This document shows positions 17,991 to 29,700 of a stretch of DNA of 64,000 bases, piece after piece (position 1 is the first letter of the stretch; the number at the start of each line of letters is the position of its first letter). The position numbers and the translations under genes were made by a program. This DNA comes from Saprospiraceae bacterium (GTDB lineage Bacteria; Bacteroidota; Bacteroidia; Chitinophagales; Saprospiraceae), in contig JAHBTW010000021.1 of the NCBI GenBank assembly GCA_019638385.1, positions 23,697 to 87,696 of the forward strand. The letters run 5' to 3'. A model generated the notes under the pieces. The model ran no database searches. It was not told the DNA's origin and was given only the letters and a program-made list of their open reading frames with translations.

Positions 17991-19193
17991 ATGCTACAAC
18001 GCAAAATATACCCGCAACTCTTGTCCCACCTGCCCAAACGGGAAATGACCGTATTGATTGGCACGAGGCAAACAGGCAAATCCACCTTACTCGGCCAGTT
18101 GGCGGAAGCCCTCATATCTTCGGGCGAAACAGCCATCGTGCTCAACCTCGAAAGAAAGGATATTTTGCTCGACTTAAACCAAAACCCCGAAAACCTGCTG
18201 AAATATCTGCCCAAGGTTGAGGGCCACAGGGCCTTTGCCCTCATTGATGAAATACAATACCTCGATGACCCTACGAATTTCCTGAAACTGCTACACGATG
18301 AACACGCAGACCGCCTGAAATTAGTCGTGACCGGGAGCAGCGCCTTTTATATAGACCGTCAGTTCAAGGATTCTTTGGCGGGCCGGAAACGGATTTTTGA
18401 ATTGCAAACCCTTGACTTTGAGGAGTATTTGCTATTCTCCCAACAGGAAGAGGAACGCAGCGAACTCATTCGGCTTCGCACGGGCGTGGTGGAAAAATCG
18501 GCCATTGAGCAACGGCTTTGGGTGGCACTAGAAAGTTATATGACGTATGGCGGCTATCCGGCAGTGGTGCTGGAAAACGACCCCATGCAAAAGATTGAGC
18601 GGCTCAAGGAACTGCGGGATTCCTTTGTAAAACGGGACATGCTGGAGGCCGGCGTGACGGATGAAACAAAGTTTTTCAAACTAATGATGCTGCTGGCTTC
18701 GCAAACCGGCAACCTACTCAACATCAATGAACTCGCCAACACCCTGCAAATAACTCATGCCGTCGCCGACCATTTCATGTATGTCTTGCAGAAATGTTTT
18801 CATGTAAATCTGGTACGGCCATTTTTTCAAAACCTCCGCAAAGAGTTAGTAAAAATGCCAAAAGTCTATTTTCAAGACTTAGGCTTGCGAAACGTACTCA
18901 TCAACTATTTTGCCCCGCTCGAACAACGTACCGACAAAGGAATGCTCCTCGAAAACTATGTTTACAGGCGGCTTTCGGAACAGTACGCCGGCGACCAAAT
19001 CAAATTCTGGCGCACGGCCGATGGCAATGAGGTGGATTTTGTGGTCGAAGAAACCGCTTTCGGCGGCAAAGCCATTGAGGTGAAATTCAACCCCACCGAG
19101 GCCAATCCCAACAAGTTCAAGAAATTCACGGAAGCTTATCCGCAGTTTCCGTTGGCGTTTTTTTCCTGGGGAGAAGGAAGGCTTTTGAGGTGA
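17991..19193 (+). CDS. AAA ATPase with DUF4143 C-terminal domain
   Basis: A 400-residue STAND-like ATPase. Walker A is GTRQTGKST (24-32), Walker B is FALIDEIQYL (about 80-89), and a sensor-like VVTGSSAF follows. The C-terminal DUF4143 domain ends with FWRTADGNEVDFVVEE, a PD-(D/E)xK-like segment. Such proteins are abundant, often multicopy, and thought to be selfish or defence-related; no role has been shown. It stands alone behind an AT-rich promoter region, and its stop nearly meets the next gene's upstream region. Confidence 0.88.
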   Translation: MLQRKIYPQLLSHLPKREMTVLIGTRQTGKSTLLGQLAEALISSGETAIVLNLERKDILLDLNQNPENLLKYLPKVEGHRAFALIDEIQYLDDPTNFLKLLHDEHADRLKLVVTGSSAFYIDRQFKDSLAGRKRIFELQTLDFEEYLLFSQQEEERSELIRLRTGVVEKSAIEQRLWVALESYMTYGGYPAVVLENDPMQKIERLKELRDSFVKRDMLEAGVTDETKFFKLMMLLASQTGNLLNINELANTLQITHAVADHFMYVLQKCFHVNLVRPFFQNLRKELVKMPKVYFQDLGLRNVLINYFAPLEQRTDKGMLLENYVYRRLSEQYAGDQIKFWRTADGNEVDFVVEETAFGGKAIEVKFNPTEANPNKFKKFTEAYPQFPLAFFSWGEGRLLR

Positions 19194-19291
19194 GAATACT
19201 CAATCTTCGTTCTCCCACGCCTCATTTCATTTTCACCCCGCTTCGACCAAAAAAACGCTCGTCAATTCCCTCCAATTCCTACTTTCGTCCA

Positions 19292-22200
19292 ATGTATCAC
19301 ATCCTGCACAAATGCTTGTTCTGGTTGGCCTGTGCACTATGGGCCGTCACAGGTTTTGCCCAATCCGGTCAATTCCTGGAAATAGCTTCTTTTGCCGATG
19401 TGCCGGGGCTGAGCGGCGTCGCCATCAAAGACGTCCGGCAAGACAAGACTGGCTACCTGTGGGTCGCCACTTCCGACGGGCTGTTCCGCTACGACGGCTA
19501 TGCCTTCAAGCCTTTCCGCAATGTGCCGGGCGACACGGCAAGCATCGGCCACAACCACATCCTGAAAATACTGGAAGCCCCCGATGGCGACCTCTGGCTG
19601 AGCCTGGCAAGGGGCGGCGTGAGTCGTTACGAACGGGCAACGGGGCGATTCCGAAACTACCCCTTCACTCGCCAACTGAAACCCTCCACCACATCGGTTC
19701 ACAGCTTGTTTTTCGACCGGCAGGGCAGGCTGTGGGCGGGTACTGATTTCAACGGGGTGGCGCTGTTAGATACCCAAACGGGCGCTTTCAAACAATACGA
19801 TATCATACACCCCGAAAACTCACCCCACCTGGATGCCGACGATTTGCATACCTACAACACGATCTTCCGGTTTTTCCAGGACGAGGACGACGGCATGTTT
19901 TGGCTCAGCACCCGGAGCGATCTGTACTTGTTCGACCCGAAAACCGGCGCCGCAAGACCCTGGCGCAACATCAAAAAAGTGCAGCCCAATGAACTGTTCA
20001 CCGATCAGGCTTATTCCATCGTCCCGGAAAACGACTTCCTCTGGACGGGCGGCTGGGAAAGCGGCCTGCGCCGTATCAACCGCAAAACGGGCGAGTACCG
20101 GCAGTTCATGCTCCACCCCGATAAAAAACCGAGCGCGCACAAGAACATCGTGAACGACCTGGCGCTGAAAAGCCCCGACGAATTCTGGATTGCCAGTCAG
20201 GACCGGGGTCTGGGCATTTTTAACAAAAAAACCGAACAGTTTTTCTGGTTTGCCGAACACCACGAACTGGTTGTGGGCGGGCAGCCCCCAAAGGTGATAG
20301 GGCCGATAGCACCAGACAATCAGGGAAACCTCTGGGCGGTGGCCGACGGCAAATTAGTGCGTATGCGCCTGAAGGACAAGTATTTCTACCTAAACTTACT
20401 CAAGACGACCACTAAGGAAAATTACATCGTTTCCCAGGTGATGGAAGACCGGGAGGGGCGTTTTTTATTCGTCGGCACCCAGTTCGCCGATGGGCTGCAC
20501 GTCATCGAAAAAAAGACGGGCAGGGAGCAGGTTTTCAGTTTTTTCGACCCAAGCCCGGAAGTGGGTACACTGCCTGTCATGGATTTGTTGCAGGCACGCG
20601 ACGGCGCTTTATGGGTGCTTACCCACCATTCGGTTTTGCGCTTCAATCCCGATACCCGCCGCTTAGAAACACCTGTGCAGCCGCCTTTCTACTCGCAGGG
20701 CAACCAGTCGAATTATTACACCGAGTTTGCAGAGGACCTGCTCGGCAACCTCTGGCTCGGCACCACCCATCTGGGACTGATACGCTACGACCCCCGCACG
20801 GGCCGATGCGAACGCTTCATGCCGAATGAAAACGACCCGAACACCATCGCCACCCACGTCGTCGGGGCGGTGAGGGTGGACGGGCGAGGCCGGACCTGGT
20901 TCGGCAGCCGCAACCAAACCGCTTATGGCTACTACCTGCCCGACGAGCGCAGATTCGAGTACTTAGATGCAGCCGGCAACGTCACAAAGGAACGGGCGAC
21001 CCTGCGGACAAACAGCTTTTTCGCCGCCCCCAACGGCGACGTCTGGGCCTGCACGGAGGGCGGCCTCCTCCACTTCGACGGCTCCGGCGAACGGCCTCGG
21101 CTACGAAAAAAATATACCGTTGCCGACGGCCTGCCCAACAACTTCGTCGTGCATGGCGTGGAAGACAGGCAAGGCCATTTCTGGGGCATCGCGCCCGAAA
21201 AAGTATTCAGGATTGACAAAAACACGCATCAAGTCACCGTTTTCGGTAAAAACGACGGGCTGTATTTCCAACCGGACAGGTTCATTGCCGGCATGGATGG
21301 CCGCATCTATGCACGAACGGAAAACGGATATGGCTCCTTTGACCCAACGGCACTGACCAAGACGAAAACCACTGTGCCGATTGCACTGACCTCATTCAAG
21401 ATTGACGGCATGGAGCGCTACAATGGCAGCGATCCGGCGCCTGCCGGGACGCTCGTAGTCCCCCCCGGTAGCCGTTATTTCTCCTTCGAGTTCGCCGCCC
21501 TCGATCTCACCCGCGCCGGAGAACAAGAGTACGAATACCGGCTAAAAGGCTTTGACAGTCAGTGGGTCAAGTGCAGAGAACATCGTTTTGTGAACTTCAC
21601 CAACATCCCGCCGGGGCGCTATTTTTTTGAAATAAAACTGGCGGGAGCGCCCGATGAGGAGGCACTGTCGGCGCCTATTCGGGTGCGGGTCGCCTTCTAC
21701 CAGACGGGGTGGTTTTGGATACTGCTGGGCCTGCTGGCTTTGACGGCGGGCGGCTGGATTTATCGTGGGCGCAGGACGAAGGAACGGCAGTTGCAGGATT
21801 TGACAAAAAAGGCCCAACTGCTCGAAAAGGAAAAGGCGGTGGTACAGTACGAAAGCCTCCGGCAGCAACTCAACCCGCACTTCCTTTTCAACTCGCTCAC
21901 CTCGCTGGGCAGCCTCATCGCTATTGACCCGAAGGCTGCCGCCGGATTCCTCGACAGTTTGAGCAAGACCTACCGCTATATTCTGAAAAGTAGCGAACGG
22001 GAAACCGTGCCGCTATCGGAAGAAATCAAGTTCGGCGAGTCGTTTGTGAAATTACAAAAAACGAGATTCGGCGACGGCCTGCAAGTGCATTTCCGGGTGG
22101 ACGAGGAGCATTTTCATCGCAAAATCGTGCCCGTGACCCTGCAAAACATGTTGGAAAACGCCATTAAGCACAACATCGTGGACGAGGACGAACCGCTCGT

Positions 22201-22387
22201 GGTGGAGGTTTTGGTGGAGAACGATTATCTCGTTGTACGCAACAACTTGCAGAAAAAAAAGGTGGTCGAAACCAGTAACCGCCGAGGCTTGACGCATTTA
22301 AGATCGTTTTATCAATACCTATCAGACAGAAGGATAGAGGTGGTGGAAGAGGACGGGGTTTTTACGATTAAGATACCTTTGATTTGA
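19292..22387 (+). CDS. Two-component propeller sensor histidine kinase (LytS-like)
   Basis: The ATG at 19292 gives a cleavable signal peptide (LFWLACALWAVTGFAQ) and a 1031-residue protein. Periplasmic beta-propeller repeats (phrases such as GYLWVATSDGLFRYDG and GNLWLGTTHLGLIRYDPRTG) extend to about residue 690. A Y_Y_Y domain (YEYRLKGFDSQWV), one membrane helix (WFWILLGLLALTAGGWIY) and a coiled segment follow. The His_kinase domain has the phospho-acceptor box LNPHFLFNSL, and the C-terminal ATPase domain has an N-box (MLENAIKHNIV). It forms a pair with the LytTR regulator 75 bp downstream. The sensed ligand is unknown. Confidence 0.92.
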   Translation: MYHILHKCLFWLACALWAVTGFAQSGQFLEIASFADVPGLSGVAIKDVRQDKTGYLWVATSDGLFRYDGYAFKPFRNVPGDTASIGHNHILKILEAPDGDLWLSLARGGVSRYERATGRFRNYPFTRQLKPSTTSVHSLFFDRQGRLWAGTDFNGVALLDTQTGAFKQYDIIHPENSPHLDADDLHTYNTIFRFFQDEDDGMFWLSTRSDLYLFDPKTGAARPWRNIKKVQPNELFTDQAYSIVPENDFLWTGGWESGLRRINRKTGEYRQFMLHPDKKPSAHKNIVNDLALKSPDEFWIASQDRGLGIFNKKTEQFFWFAEHHELVVGGQPPKVIGPIAPDNQGNLWAVADGKLVRMRLKDKYFYLNLLKTTTKENYIVSQVMEDREGRFLFVGTQFADGLHVIEKKTGREQVFSFFDPSPEVGTLPVMDLLQARDGALWVLTHHSVLRFNPDTRRLETPVQPPFYSQGNQSNYYTEFAEDLLGNLWLGTTHLGLIRYDPRTGRCERFMPNENDPNTIATHVVGAVRVDGRGRTWFGSRNQTAYGYYLPDERRFEYLDAAGNVTKERATLRTNSFFAAPNGDVWACTEGGLLHFDGSGERPRLRKKYTVADGLPNNFVVHGVEDRQGHFWGIAPEKVFRIDKNTHQVTVFGKNDGLYFQPDRFIAGMDGRIYARTENGYGSFDPTALTKTKTTVPIALTSFKIDGMERYNGSDPAPAGTLVVPPGSRYFSFEFAALDLTRAGEQEYEYRLKGFDSQWVKCREHRFVNFTNIPPGRYFFEIKLAGAPDEEALSAPIRVRVAFYQTGWFWILLGLLALTAGGWIYRGRRTKERQLQDLTKKAQLLEKEKAVVQYESLRQQLNPHFLFNSLTSLGSLIAIDPKAAAGFLDSLSKTYRYILKSSERETVPLSEEIKFGESFVKLQKTRFGDGLQVHFRVDEEHFHRKIVPVTLQNMLENAIKHNIVDEDEPLVVEVLVENDYLVVRNNLQKKKVVETSNRRGLTHLRSFYQYLSDRRIEVVEEDGVFTIKIPLI

Positions 22388-22438
22388 TATTGGGATATTG
22401 GGATATTGGGATATTGGGTGTCGTAATATCGCAATATC
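22386..22438. repeat. GATATTGGG-type intergenic tandem/inverted repeat
   Basis: Four consecutive GATATTGG(G) units begin inside the kinase stop codon and are followed by a short inverse copy (ATATCGCAATATC). It is the same family as 12746-12797. It could fold in the message between the kinase and its regulator. Confidence 0.75.
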
Positions 22439-22462
22439 AAAAAACATCAAAAACATCAACCA

Positions 22463-23236
22463 ATGATAAAAGCAGTCATCATCGAGGATGAATCGCTCAT
22501 AGCGCGTGAGTTGCAAGCCAAAATCGCTGCCGTTGCCGACGACGTGAAAATTGCGGAGGTATTACCGAGCCTCAAAACGGCGAAAAAGTGGTTTCTGCAA
22601 AATGCCGAGCCGGACCTGTTGTTCATGGACATCCAGTTGAGCGACGGGGTGAGCTTCGAGCTGTTCGAGCATTTCCAGCTCGCCTGCCCGGTCATTTTCA
22701 CCACCGCCTACGACGAGTACGCCCTGCGGGCATTCAAGGTAAACGGCATTGACTACCTGCTGAAGCCGATTGATACCGATGACCTGAAAAGTGCCATTGA
22801 CAAATACCGCAAAATGGCAGGCGAACCGCCCAAACCGCCGCTCAGTTTTGAGGACTTGATGAAATCCCTGCAAATGCCGCAGGCGGGCAGGCCGATGTAT
22901 AAAGAGAAATTCATCGTCAGCGTCCGCAATAACTGGGTGCCGGTGAATACAAAGGACATTGCCTGTTTCCTGCGAGACAGCCTCAACTACGTTCACACGT
23001 TCGGCGGCGACAAGTACATGCTCGACTACAACACCCTTGAAGAGGTAGAAGAACTGCTCGACCCCATGACGTTTTACCGGGCCAACCGACAGTGTATCGT
23101 GAATATCGAAGCCATCCAAAGTGTAAAACCACACGAAAACCAGAAACTGACGCTAACCCTGAAGGCCCCCGCCAAAGCTACGGTGGATGTGAGCAGGGAG
23201 AAAGCGCCCGCGTTTAAGAAGTGGTTTGATAGGTAA
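22463..23236 (+). CDS. LytTR-family response regulator
   Basis: A 257-residue regulator. The receiver domain has the acidic pocket IIEDE at the start, phospho-acceptor D56 in LLFMDIQLSDG, a T in FTTAYDEYAL and the lysine in DYLLKPID. The LytTR DNA-binding domain (about 155-255) includes FIVSVRNNWVPV, the RDSLNYVHTF region and FYRANRQCIVN. It is expected to bind direct repeats near target promoters in response to the upstream kinase. No target site can be assigned. Confidence 0.93.
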   Translation: MIKAVIIEDESLIARELQAKIAAVADDVKIAEVLPSLKTAKKWFLQNAEPDLLFMDIQLSDGVSFELFEHFQLACPVIFTTAYDEYALRAFKVNGIDYLLKPIDTDDLKSAIDKYRKMAGEPPKPPLSFEDLMKSLQMPQAGRPMYKEKFIVSVRNNWVPVNTKDIACFLRDSLNYVHTFGGDKYMLDYNTLEEVEELLDPMTFYRANRQCIVNIEAIQSVKPHENQKLTLTLKAPAKATVDVSREKAPAFKKWFDR

Positions 23237-23248
23237 ATATCACAACTC

Positions 23249-23665
23249 ATGACCTCCACACAAATCACCCTCGTAAAAAATAGTTGGCGGCTGCTACGGC
23301 AAGTCAGCCCGGAATTATTGGTGGATACCTTTTATTCCAAATTGTTCTTCGACCACCCGGAGCTTCGGCGCATGTTCCCAAAGAAGATGGACGAGCAGTA
23401 CCAAAAACTGTACGACATGCTGGCGGCAATCGTACACAGGCTGGAAAACCTCGAAAGTTTCCGGCAGGAAATAACCGACATGGCCAGGCGCCATGATGGC
23501 TACGGCGTACGGCCCGGACACTATGCAATGGTGGGCAGCGCCCTGCTGTGGACGCTCGAAAAAGCCCTCGGTACGGATTGGACAGCGGAAACCGCAGCGG
23601 CATGGACCGCCTGTTACGGGGTGCTGGCAGAGCAGATGCAGGTACGGGGGGCAGGGCCTGTTTAG
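23249..23665 (+). CDS. Single-domain bacterial globin
   Basis: A 138-residue globin of the flavohaemoglobin-like class, without a reductase domain. The A helix starts at QITLVKNSW, the CD region contains HPELRRMFPKKMDEQ, and H82 in ARRHDGYGV is the likely proximal (F8) haem ligand, with the typical HYAMVGSALLWTLEKALG helix G afterwards. Roles in oxygen or nitric oxide handling are known for the class. It starts 12 bp after the LytTR gene and may be part of its transcript. Confidence 0.88.
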   Translation: MTSTQITLVKNSWRLLRQVSPELLVDTFYSKLFFDHPELRRMFPKKMDEQYQKLYDMLAAIVHRLENLESFRQEITDMARRHDGYGVRPGHYAMVGSALLWTLEKALGTDWTAETAAAWTACYGVLAEQMQVRGAGPV

Positions 23666-23700
23666 AAATAATGACACAAGAACTACCCCATAACGCAAGA

Positions 23701-23744
23701 AGGCCGGAAGATTGATCTCGCTTATCAGCGCAACCTCCCGGCCT
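23701..23744. terminator. Possible shared terminator hairpin between convergent genes
   Basis: AGGCCGG (23701-23707) pairs with CCGGCCT (23738-23744) around a 30-nt loop. It lies between the globin and sprA stop codons. There is no clear T-run, so a Rho-independent role is uncertain. Confidence 0.3.
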
Positions 23745-23770
23745 CCCCAAGGCAATGTCCTCCTATCCTA

Positions 23771-26700
23771 TCAATTCAACTTAAACCGCACCACCAAACC
23801 GCCGGAAGTATCCACCCGCGGAAAGCCCGCAGACGTACGCGGTATGTTCTGGCGGTAATCAAAGAACAGGCGCAAGCCCAGACGGGTATTGATCTGGTAT
23901 TCCGCCGAAGGCGAAAAAGTCAGCGCATAATTGCCGCGCACCGGTTCAATCACGCCCTGATCGAGCAGGTGATTGAAGGTGACGTCATCGCGCAGCGACA
24001 TGTTGAAGTTGATGTCCAAATCCTGGCTGGCCAATTGACCGCCCCCTCTTGCGCCGCCGCCGGCGCCGGGCCGCTGTTGGGTGGGCGCCGCTTTCGGGTC
24101 GGGTTTCTTAGCGCCTTTTTTGTTACTGCCCGTAAGGAAGGCGATGTCAAAGCCGCGCAGGAGATAACCGAAGCCGAGCGCTATTTCCTTCGACTGTGTT
24201 TCGGCCAACTGATAGCTGATGAAACTCATGGCCAGCATGCGCGATTTTTTGAAATCAACATTGAACGACATCCCGTTCTTGAGCGTGGCATCCACGGCGA
24301 TGAGCGGCGAAAATGCCTCCTGTATCACCACTTCGGGTATGAGCAGGCGCGCATAAAAGTTGCCGCTGAACGGATCGCCTACGGTTTGGTTGCGATTGTC
24401 TAACCACAGCGGGTTGGTGTCAAAGCGATTCACCGTAAGGGTGGACTTGTAGCCGTGCGTAAGGCTGAAGTTTTGGAAAATATTGCTGAACCAGGGTATC
24501 TTCGACAGGCCGTTGTAGCTCAGGCGCCAGTTGGGGCTGGGCAGAATTTTAAACACATCCAAACCCATCGTGCGGGCGTCCTTACCGGAATAGGCTGCAA
24601 TAAAAGCCGGCAGCAACACCTCGTTTTGTATGTGGCCGTAGCCCTCGGTGTAGCCTCGCTGCGACAGTATGGTGTCCACATGCGAACCCTGCCCCAGGCG
24701 CTGAGAAATAAGCACCCGGTTTTCGTCGAACTGCCGGAACAGGCGCCGGATGATGGTGGTGTCTGTACTCATGGGCGTACCGAGCGCTAAGTAGCTTATT
24801 GCCATAGAACCCGATTTTTTAGGCACCGCGTGAATGAGCGAAAATACGCCGTCGGCCAGGGTGTCTTTGAAAAACTCGGAGTGCCCCTCCGAAAAAGAGC
24901 GGTTCAATTCCACATCTATTCGGAAATCGCGGTACGGCTCTATGGTGACGCGCCCGTCAATGCGTTGGGTGTAATCTTGCAGTACCTCGCGGTTTTGGTA
25001 AACAGAATTGCTCACCCAGCGACGGTTGTTGCCCACTTCGTGCAGCCAGTCTTTGGAGGTGTAATATTCATTTTCCTGCAAAGTGCGAATGCGCGGTTGC
25101 AAGCCCGCGATAAAATCCCACCCCGGCCCTTCAAAGCCGCTGCCCATACCCAGAATACCGGCTTGCGGCAGGAATCCCGGCAAAGAGGTGGAAAAATCTT
25201 CCGACAGGGTAAAACGCACTTTTCGAATCATCAGCAACGGGCGTACCAATGCAAGCTCCAAGGCGCTGACCTGTCGGTCTTTGTTGTCTTTTTTGTCTTT
25301 ATCGGCCTGTGGCGTAGCCGGCTTTTGCTTCGGGTCTTTCGGGTCCGTCGGGTCCGTTTTTCCTTTTTGCGGTTGAGGCGGACGGCCCCGTTCTATTTTT
25401 TTGAGATAATTGAGTTTCGAGTACAGGTTGTCGAAGTTAAAGTCGGCATTGAGCTGTCGGCGCTGTTTGTTCTGGGCTACGTTGCCGAGGCTGTCCACGT
25501 TGAGCGCGATGGCCGTCCAGTTGTACTCAGCCTGATACTGCGCCCGCACCTGCACCCAGTCCATAAAGGGAATGGTGCGCGTGGGCAGGGTGTAGTTCAG
25601 GTTGATGGCGTGCCGGTAGTTCTTGATCCGCCCGAAGTTTTTCAGGCTGTTCCAGATGCTGTCGCGCCGGAAACGGTTGATGTCGGTAATGTCCGGTTGT
25701 TCCTGCATCCACACCTCGTCGGGTTCGTCCACCACGGCATTGGTCGTGGCCGAAAAAGTAAATTTGAGCGAGCGGGCCATGTCCCATTGCAGGTTGTAGT
25801 CGCGGTCCCAATTGTAGCGTTTGTTGTAAAAGGTGCTGAACCGGTCGGGCAGGCCCGTGAAGCGGTACCGGGTTTCGTTGAACTGCCGGTTGAGTACCGT
25901 TCTGAAAGTGAACGAGTTGGGAATGGGGTTAAAATTAAGCCCGGTGAGCCACTTGAGGTATTTATCTTTTTTAATGACATTTTTGAGCGGCTCTATGTAT
26001 TTCACCGTCCGGCTGTAGGCGTAGTCTATGCCTCCGGTTCGGCGGTCTTCCGCGTCAGACTCAATGAGCGGATCGCGACGGGCGGTTTGCGTAAAGCTGT
26101 AGTTGGCGCTGAAGTTGGAGATGTCCCAGGGTTTGGGCTGCTGCGCACTGGGCGCGCGCTCCTTGCGCACATTGGTAAAGTTGATACTTCGCAACTGCGT
26201 GACATCAAGCGCGAGGTCGCGAATAGAGTCCCGCACGGCCTTGTCTTCTTCGGCGGCGAGTTTTACTTTGAGCGGCACGTCAAGGTCGTAGGGGTCGTAT
26301 TCCGGCCGGCGGATAGCATTGGAGAGCTGGCCGTAGAACGGCAGGTTGATGCCCCATTTTTCGGGCAGGAATTTGCCGAGTTGCACATTGGCGGCCAAGT
26401 CGTAACCGTACAGGGCCTCACGGCTGCGCTCCGCCACTTTGTCGTTCAACCCGCCGAACCCGATGCTGCTGTAGTTGCCGGCGAGGGTAAAGGAGGCCAA
26501 ATCGGCCATTTGTATATCGGCGCGCGCCACGGCGGCCCCGGCGGCTCGTTCATCCAAGCCATTTAGACGCAACTCGTTGATCCACAACTCTATATCATAA
26601 ATATCCATTGTATTGTCGGCAATATTTCGCACCCCCACCATGATCTGTTTGGCCAAACCGAAGTTGGGATTGCCCCGCACTTTGATCTGGTGCATCAACC

Positions 26701-29700
26701 CCGGCGCACGCCCCGGCACGCTTTGTACATACTCCAGATCAATCGGGAAATTGATCTCGTTGCGGGCATCTTTGAGCATACGTAGTATTTCAAGATCGAA
26801 ATCGAATTCATTTTCCGGGCGCCATACTTCGTTTTTGTATTCGTCGCTATTTTGATTCGAAGGCAACCGCGAGGGGTCCGACATAACCAACGGAATCTCG
26901 TATTCGTAGTAGTTGTTTTTGAAATCGCTACCGATGCGGATGAAAACCGAAGTGGCGCCGTCAGGGATCAGCATCCCGTCTCTTCTCGATTCTGCGTGTA
27001 CAAACATGCGCAGCGTTTTATACACCCGCAAGTCCAGGTTGGTGGTTTTGAAAACCGCCACATCTTTGCCGTCACAGAGGTTATCTACCACCAACGACAG
27101 TGACTGCTCGTTTTGCAGGGCGTTGAACACGCCGAGCGAGCGCTCGCGTATGATACCGGCCGGCAGTACATAGTTGAACGGCAGGCGGCTGATGTTTTCT
27201 TCTATGTTGACTGCATCTATATTGAACACAACCGGCAGCGTACATTCCACCGGTGGCTGCAGTAATTCCTGCTGGTAGCGACGCCACTGGTTGCGCACCA
27301 ATTCCAAGGTAGCAAAACGCAAGGTGACCGGTTGGCCGAAGTCCTTGAGCATCATGCGCATGAAGCGGATGGAACGAAAATCGCGGATGCCGCCGATGGC
27401 GGTGATGTAGTCTGTGTTGCTCAGGTTGTTGAGCGGCACGCGGAAACGGTACCACACCCGGCCGTTGTCGGCCAAACGGCGGTCGGTGATGAAGGGCGTA
27501 GCCTCCATGTCTATTTCGCGGGGATTGTTGCGGTCGTAAAACACAGGAACCCGGTACTGGAAGTAGGCTTCGGTTTCGTTGAGTGTATTGTCTAAGTTCA
27601 GGTCTTCCGCATCGGGGATGTTGGTGGAGGAGAAGATAAACGCCTGCCCGGTGTTTTCAGGCGAGTTGCCCTGCGGGTTGTTGAAGTCGCGGTAGCGTCT
27701 CAGCAAACCGTCATTCGGCCCGAAGGAGTCGTCGCGGAAGTAGCGGAAGTTGTCGTTGGAGGGGTCGAGTTCAATTTTGGCAGCCACGGCAGGGTTGGCG
27801 GCCCGGATGGCTTCGATATAATCGCGGAAGTGCGCGCGCTCGCCCTCGTCGTTCAGGCCGTCTAAACCCACGTCTTGCTGGGCACGGCTTTCGGCGCCGC
27901 CCTGGCGGTCGTTGTCAAAGGAGCGGGTGATCTGCTGCGTCACGGGTACGATGCCCCAGGCGGTGGTGTCCACCCGGCGATCGGGGTTGAAGGGCGTGGG
28001 CAGTCCATTTTCAAAAAACTTGCGGGAGTCGCGCAGGATGTCTTCAGAAAGATTGCCGAGGTGGAAGTAGATATTTCCCTCCAGCGCGTTGAGCTGATCC
28101 ACCGGCAAGCTGCCGCCGGGATTATCCGGGTCGAGGAAGGGGCTGAGCATCCAAAACTCCAGGTACTCAATGTTGGCCGTTTGGAAATCCACGGTATTCA
28201 AGGCGCGCATGATGCCGCCCCAGCGCGTTACCGGATCGTTGAGCACCAAGGAGTCGCCATTGAAGGTAACGCCGGCTGAAAACTCGCGTCCCGGAGCAGG
28301 CAGGTCAAAGTTGTACGGTCCCCGTTCATTGGGGTAAAAAGTGAGGTCGAAGGTTTGGATATTGGGCAACTGATCGGGCGTGACCTGCACATTGGGAAAC
28401 ACCTCATTTTGATCCACGAGGCTGGTGTAAGGATTCTCGTTGTCTTCACCGGCGCGAGCGCTGAGGTCAATGCGGTACCAGTTGAGTTTGGCGCGATTGG
28501 CGCCGCCTGCCAGGTCGTTGATGAGTTGCCCTTCGGGCCATTGACCGTTGTTTTGCGGCACGCTGGAGAGGTACCATTGGTTGACGGGCTGCCGCAAGTC
28601 CAAGCCGGCGGATGTGCCTTCAAAGTCGTCTATATATACAATGCCTCCGTCGTCCCGGCGATTTTGATTGATGGCGCGGGCGTGGCCGGGCTTGAGCAGG
28701 GCCGTTTCGGCCATGAAGTTGAAAGTAGAGGGCGCCTTGGTTTGTATGCCGGGAATTTTATCGGCCAGTTTGGTCAGAAACGGCGCATCAGTGGTGTAAT
28801 TGACATCAAACCCGTAAATGCGGTTGTTGATCGGGTCTTCCCCGATGTTTACCTTGGGGGTAAAAGGCCGCTCAAACAATTGCATAAATGTGGCGCCGAA
28901 ATTGAGCTTTTTACTCACCTCATAATCGGCTCGTATGCCCATCATGGTTTTGGTTTGGAAACCGAACAGGGTGTTGTCTTCATAAGCCACGTTCACCGGT
29001 ACGCCCGATTGCAGAAGCGCATCGTTGAGGATGCGCACCCGGCCTATGTTGTAGTCAATTTCGTAATCCTGCCCTTCCACGAGTAACTGACCGCCGGCCG
29101 TTACGCTTACCGAGCCGGGCGGAATATTGAAAGCGCCGAGCGATATTTCGGAAGAAACACTCGACTTGTAATCGCCTTTGATGATGAAGCGGTTCTTTTC
29201 CGCGAATTCCCGCGCCAGAAAGAGCGTACTGTCGTACAATTCCTGATACACAACGGAATCGCGCAGTATGGGGTCGTCAATCTGTGCCGCCAGCGAGCGC
29301 CCGAACGGTTCCAGCACCGGAAACATGATACGCCCGTTGCGGGTATTGATGGTGACGCCGGGCACGAAGTCGAAGATGCCGTCGGGTTGCGGGTCGCCCT
29401 GCGTGTTGAGTTTGTCCAATTGGAAAACGCGCAACAGGGGCCGGCCTTCTAAGTTGGTAAAGGGCAGAAACCGCTTGATGCCGCGTCCCGGGTCTTCGTA
29501 ATATACATCCAACCGGAACTCCTTGGGGTCCACCTGATAAGCGCCGATGGGATACACGTTTTTCATCATGAGATCCCAGGTAGGCAGGTCGGTGCGTTGC
29601 GTGGTGCTTTTGAGCATTTTAGCAAAGAGCACCTGCGGCACCGAGTCGAGCGTAGTAGTGGGGATGTTTTCCGGGCGGTCGCCCACGAAGTAGAGCTTGC

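Noticed and set aside
24830..26566. Plus-strand frame of 578 codons opposite sprA
   Set aside because: It is a shadow of the sprA reading frame, without a start context or motif.
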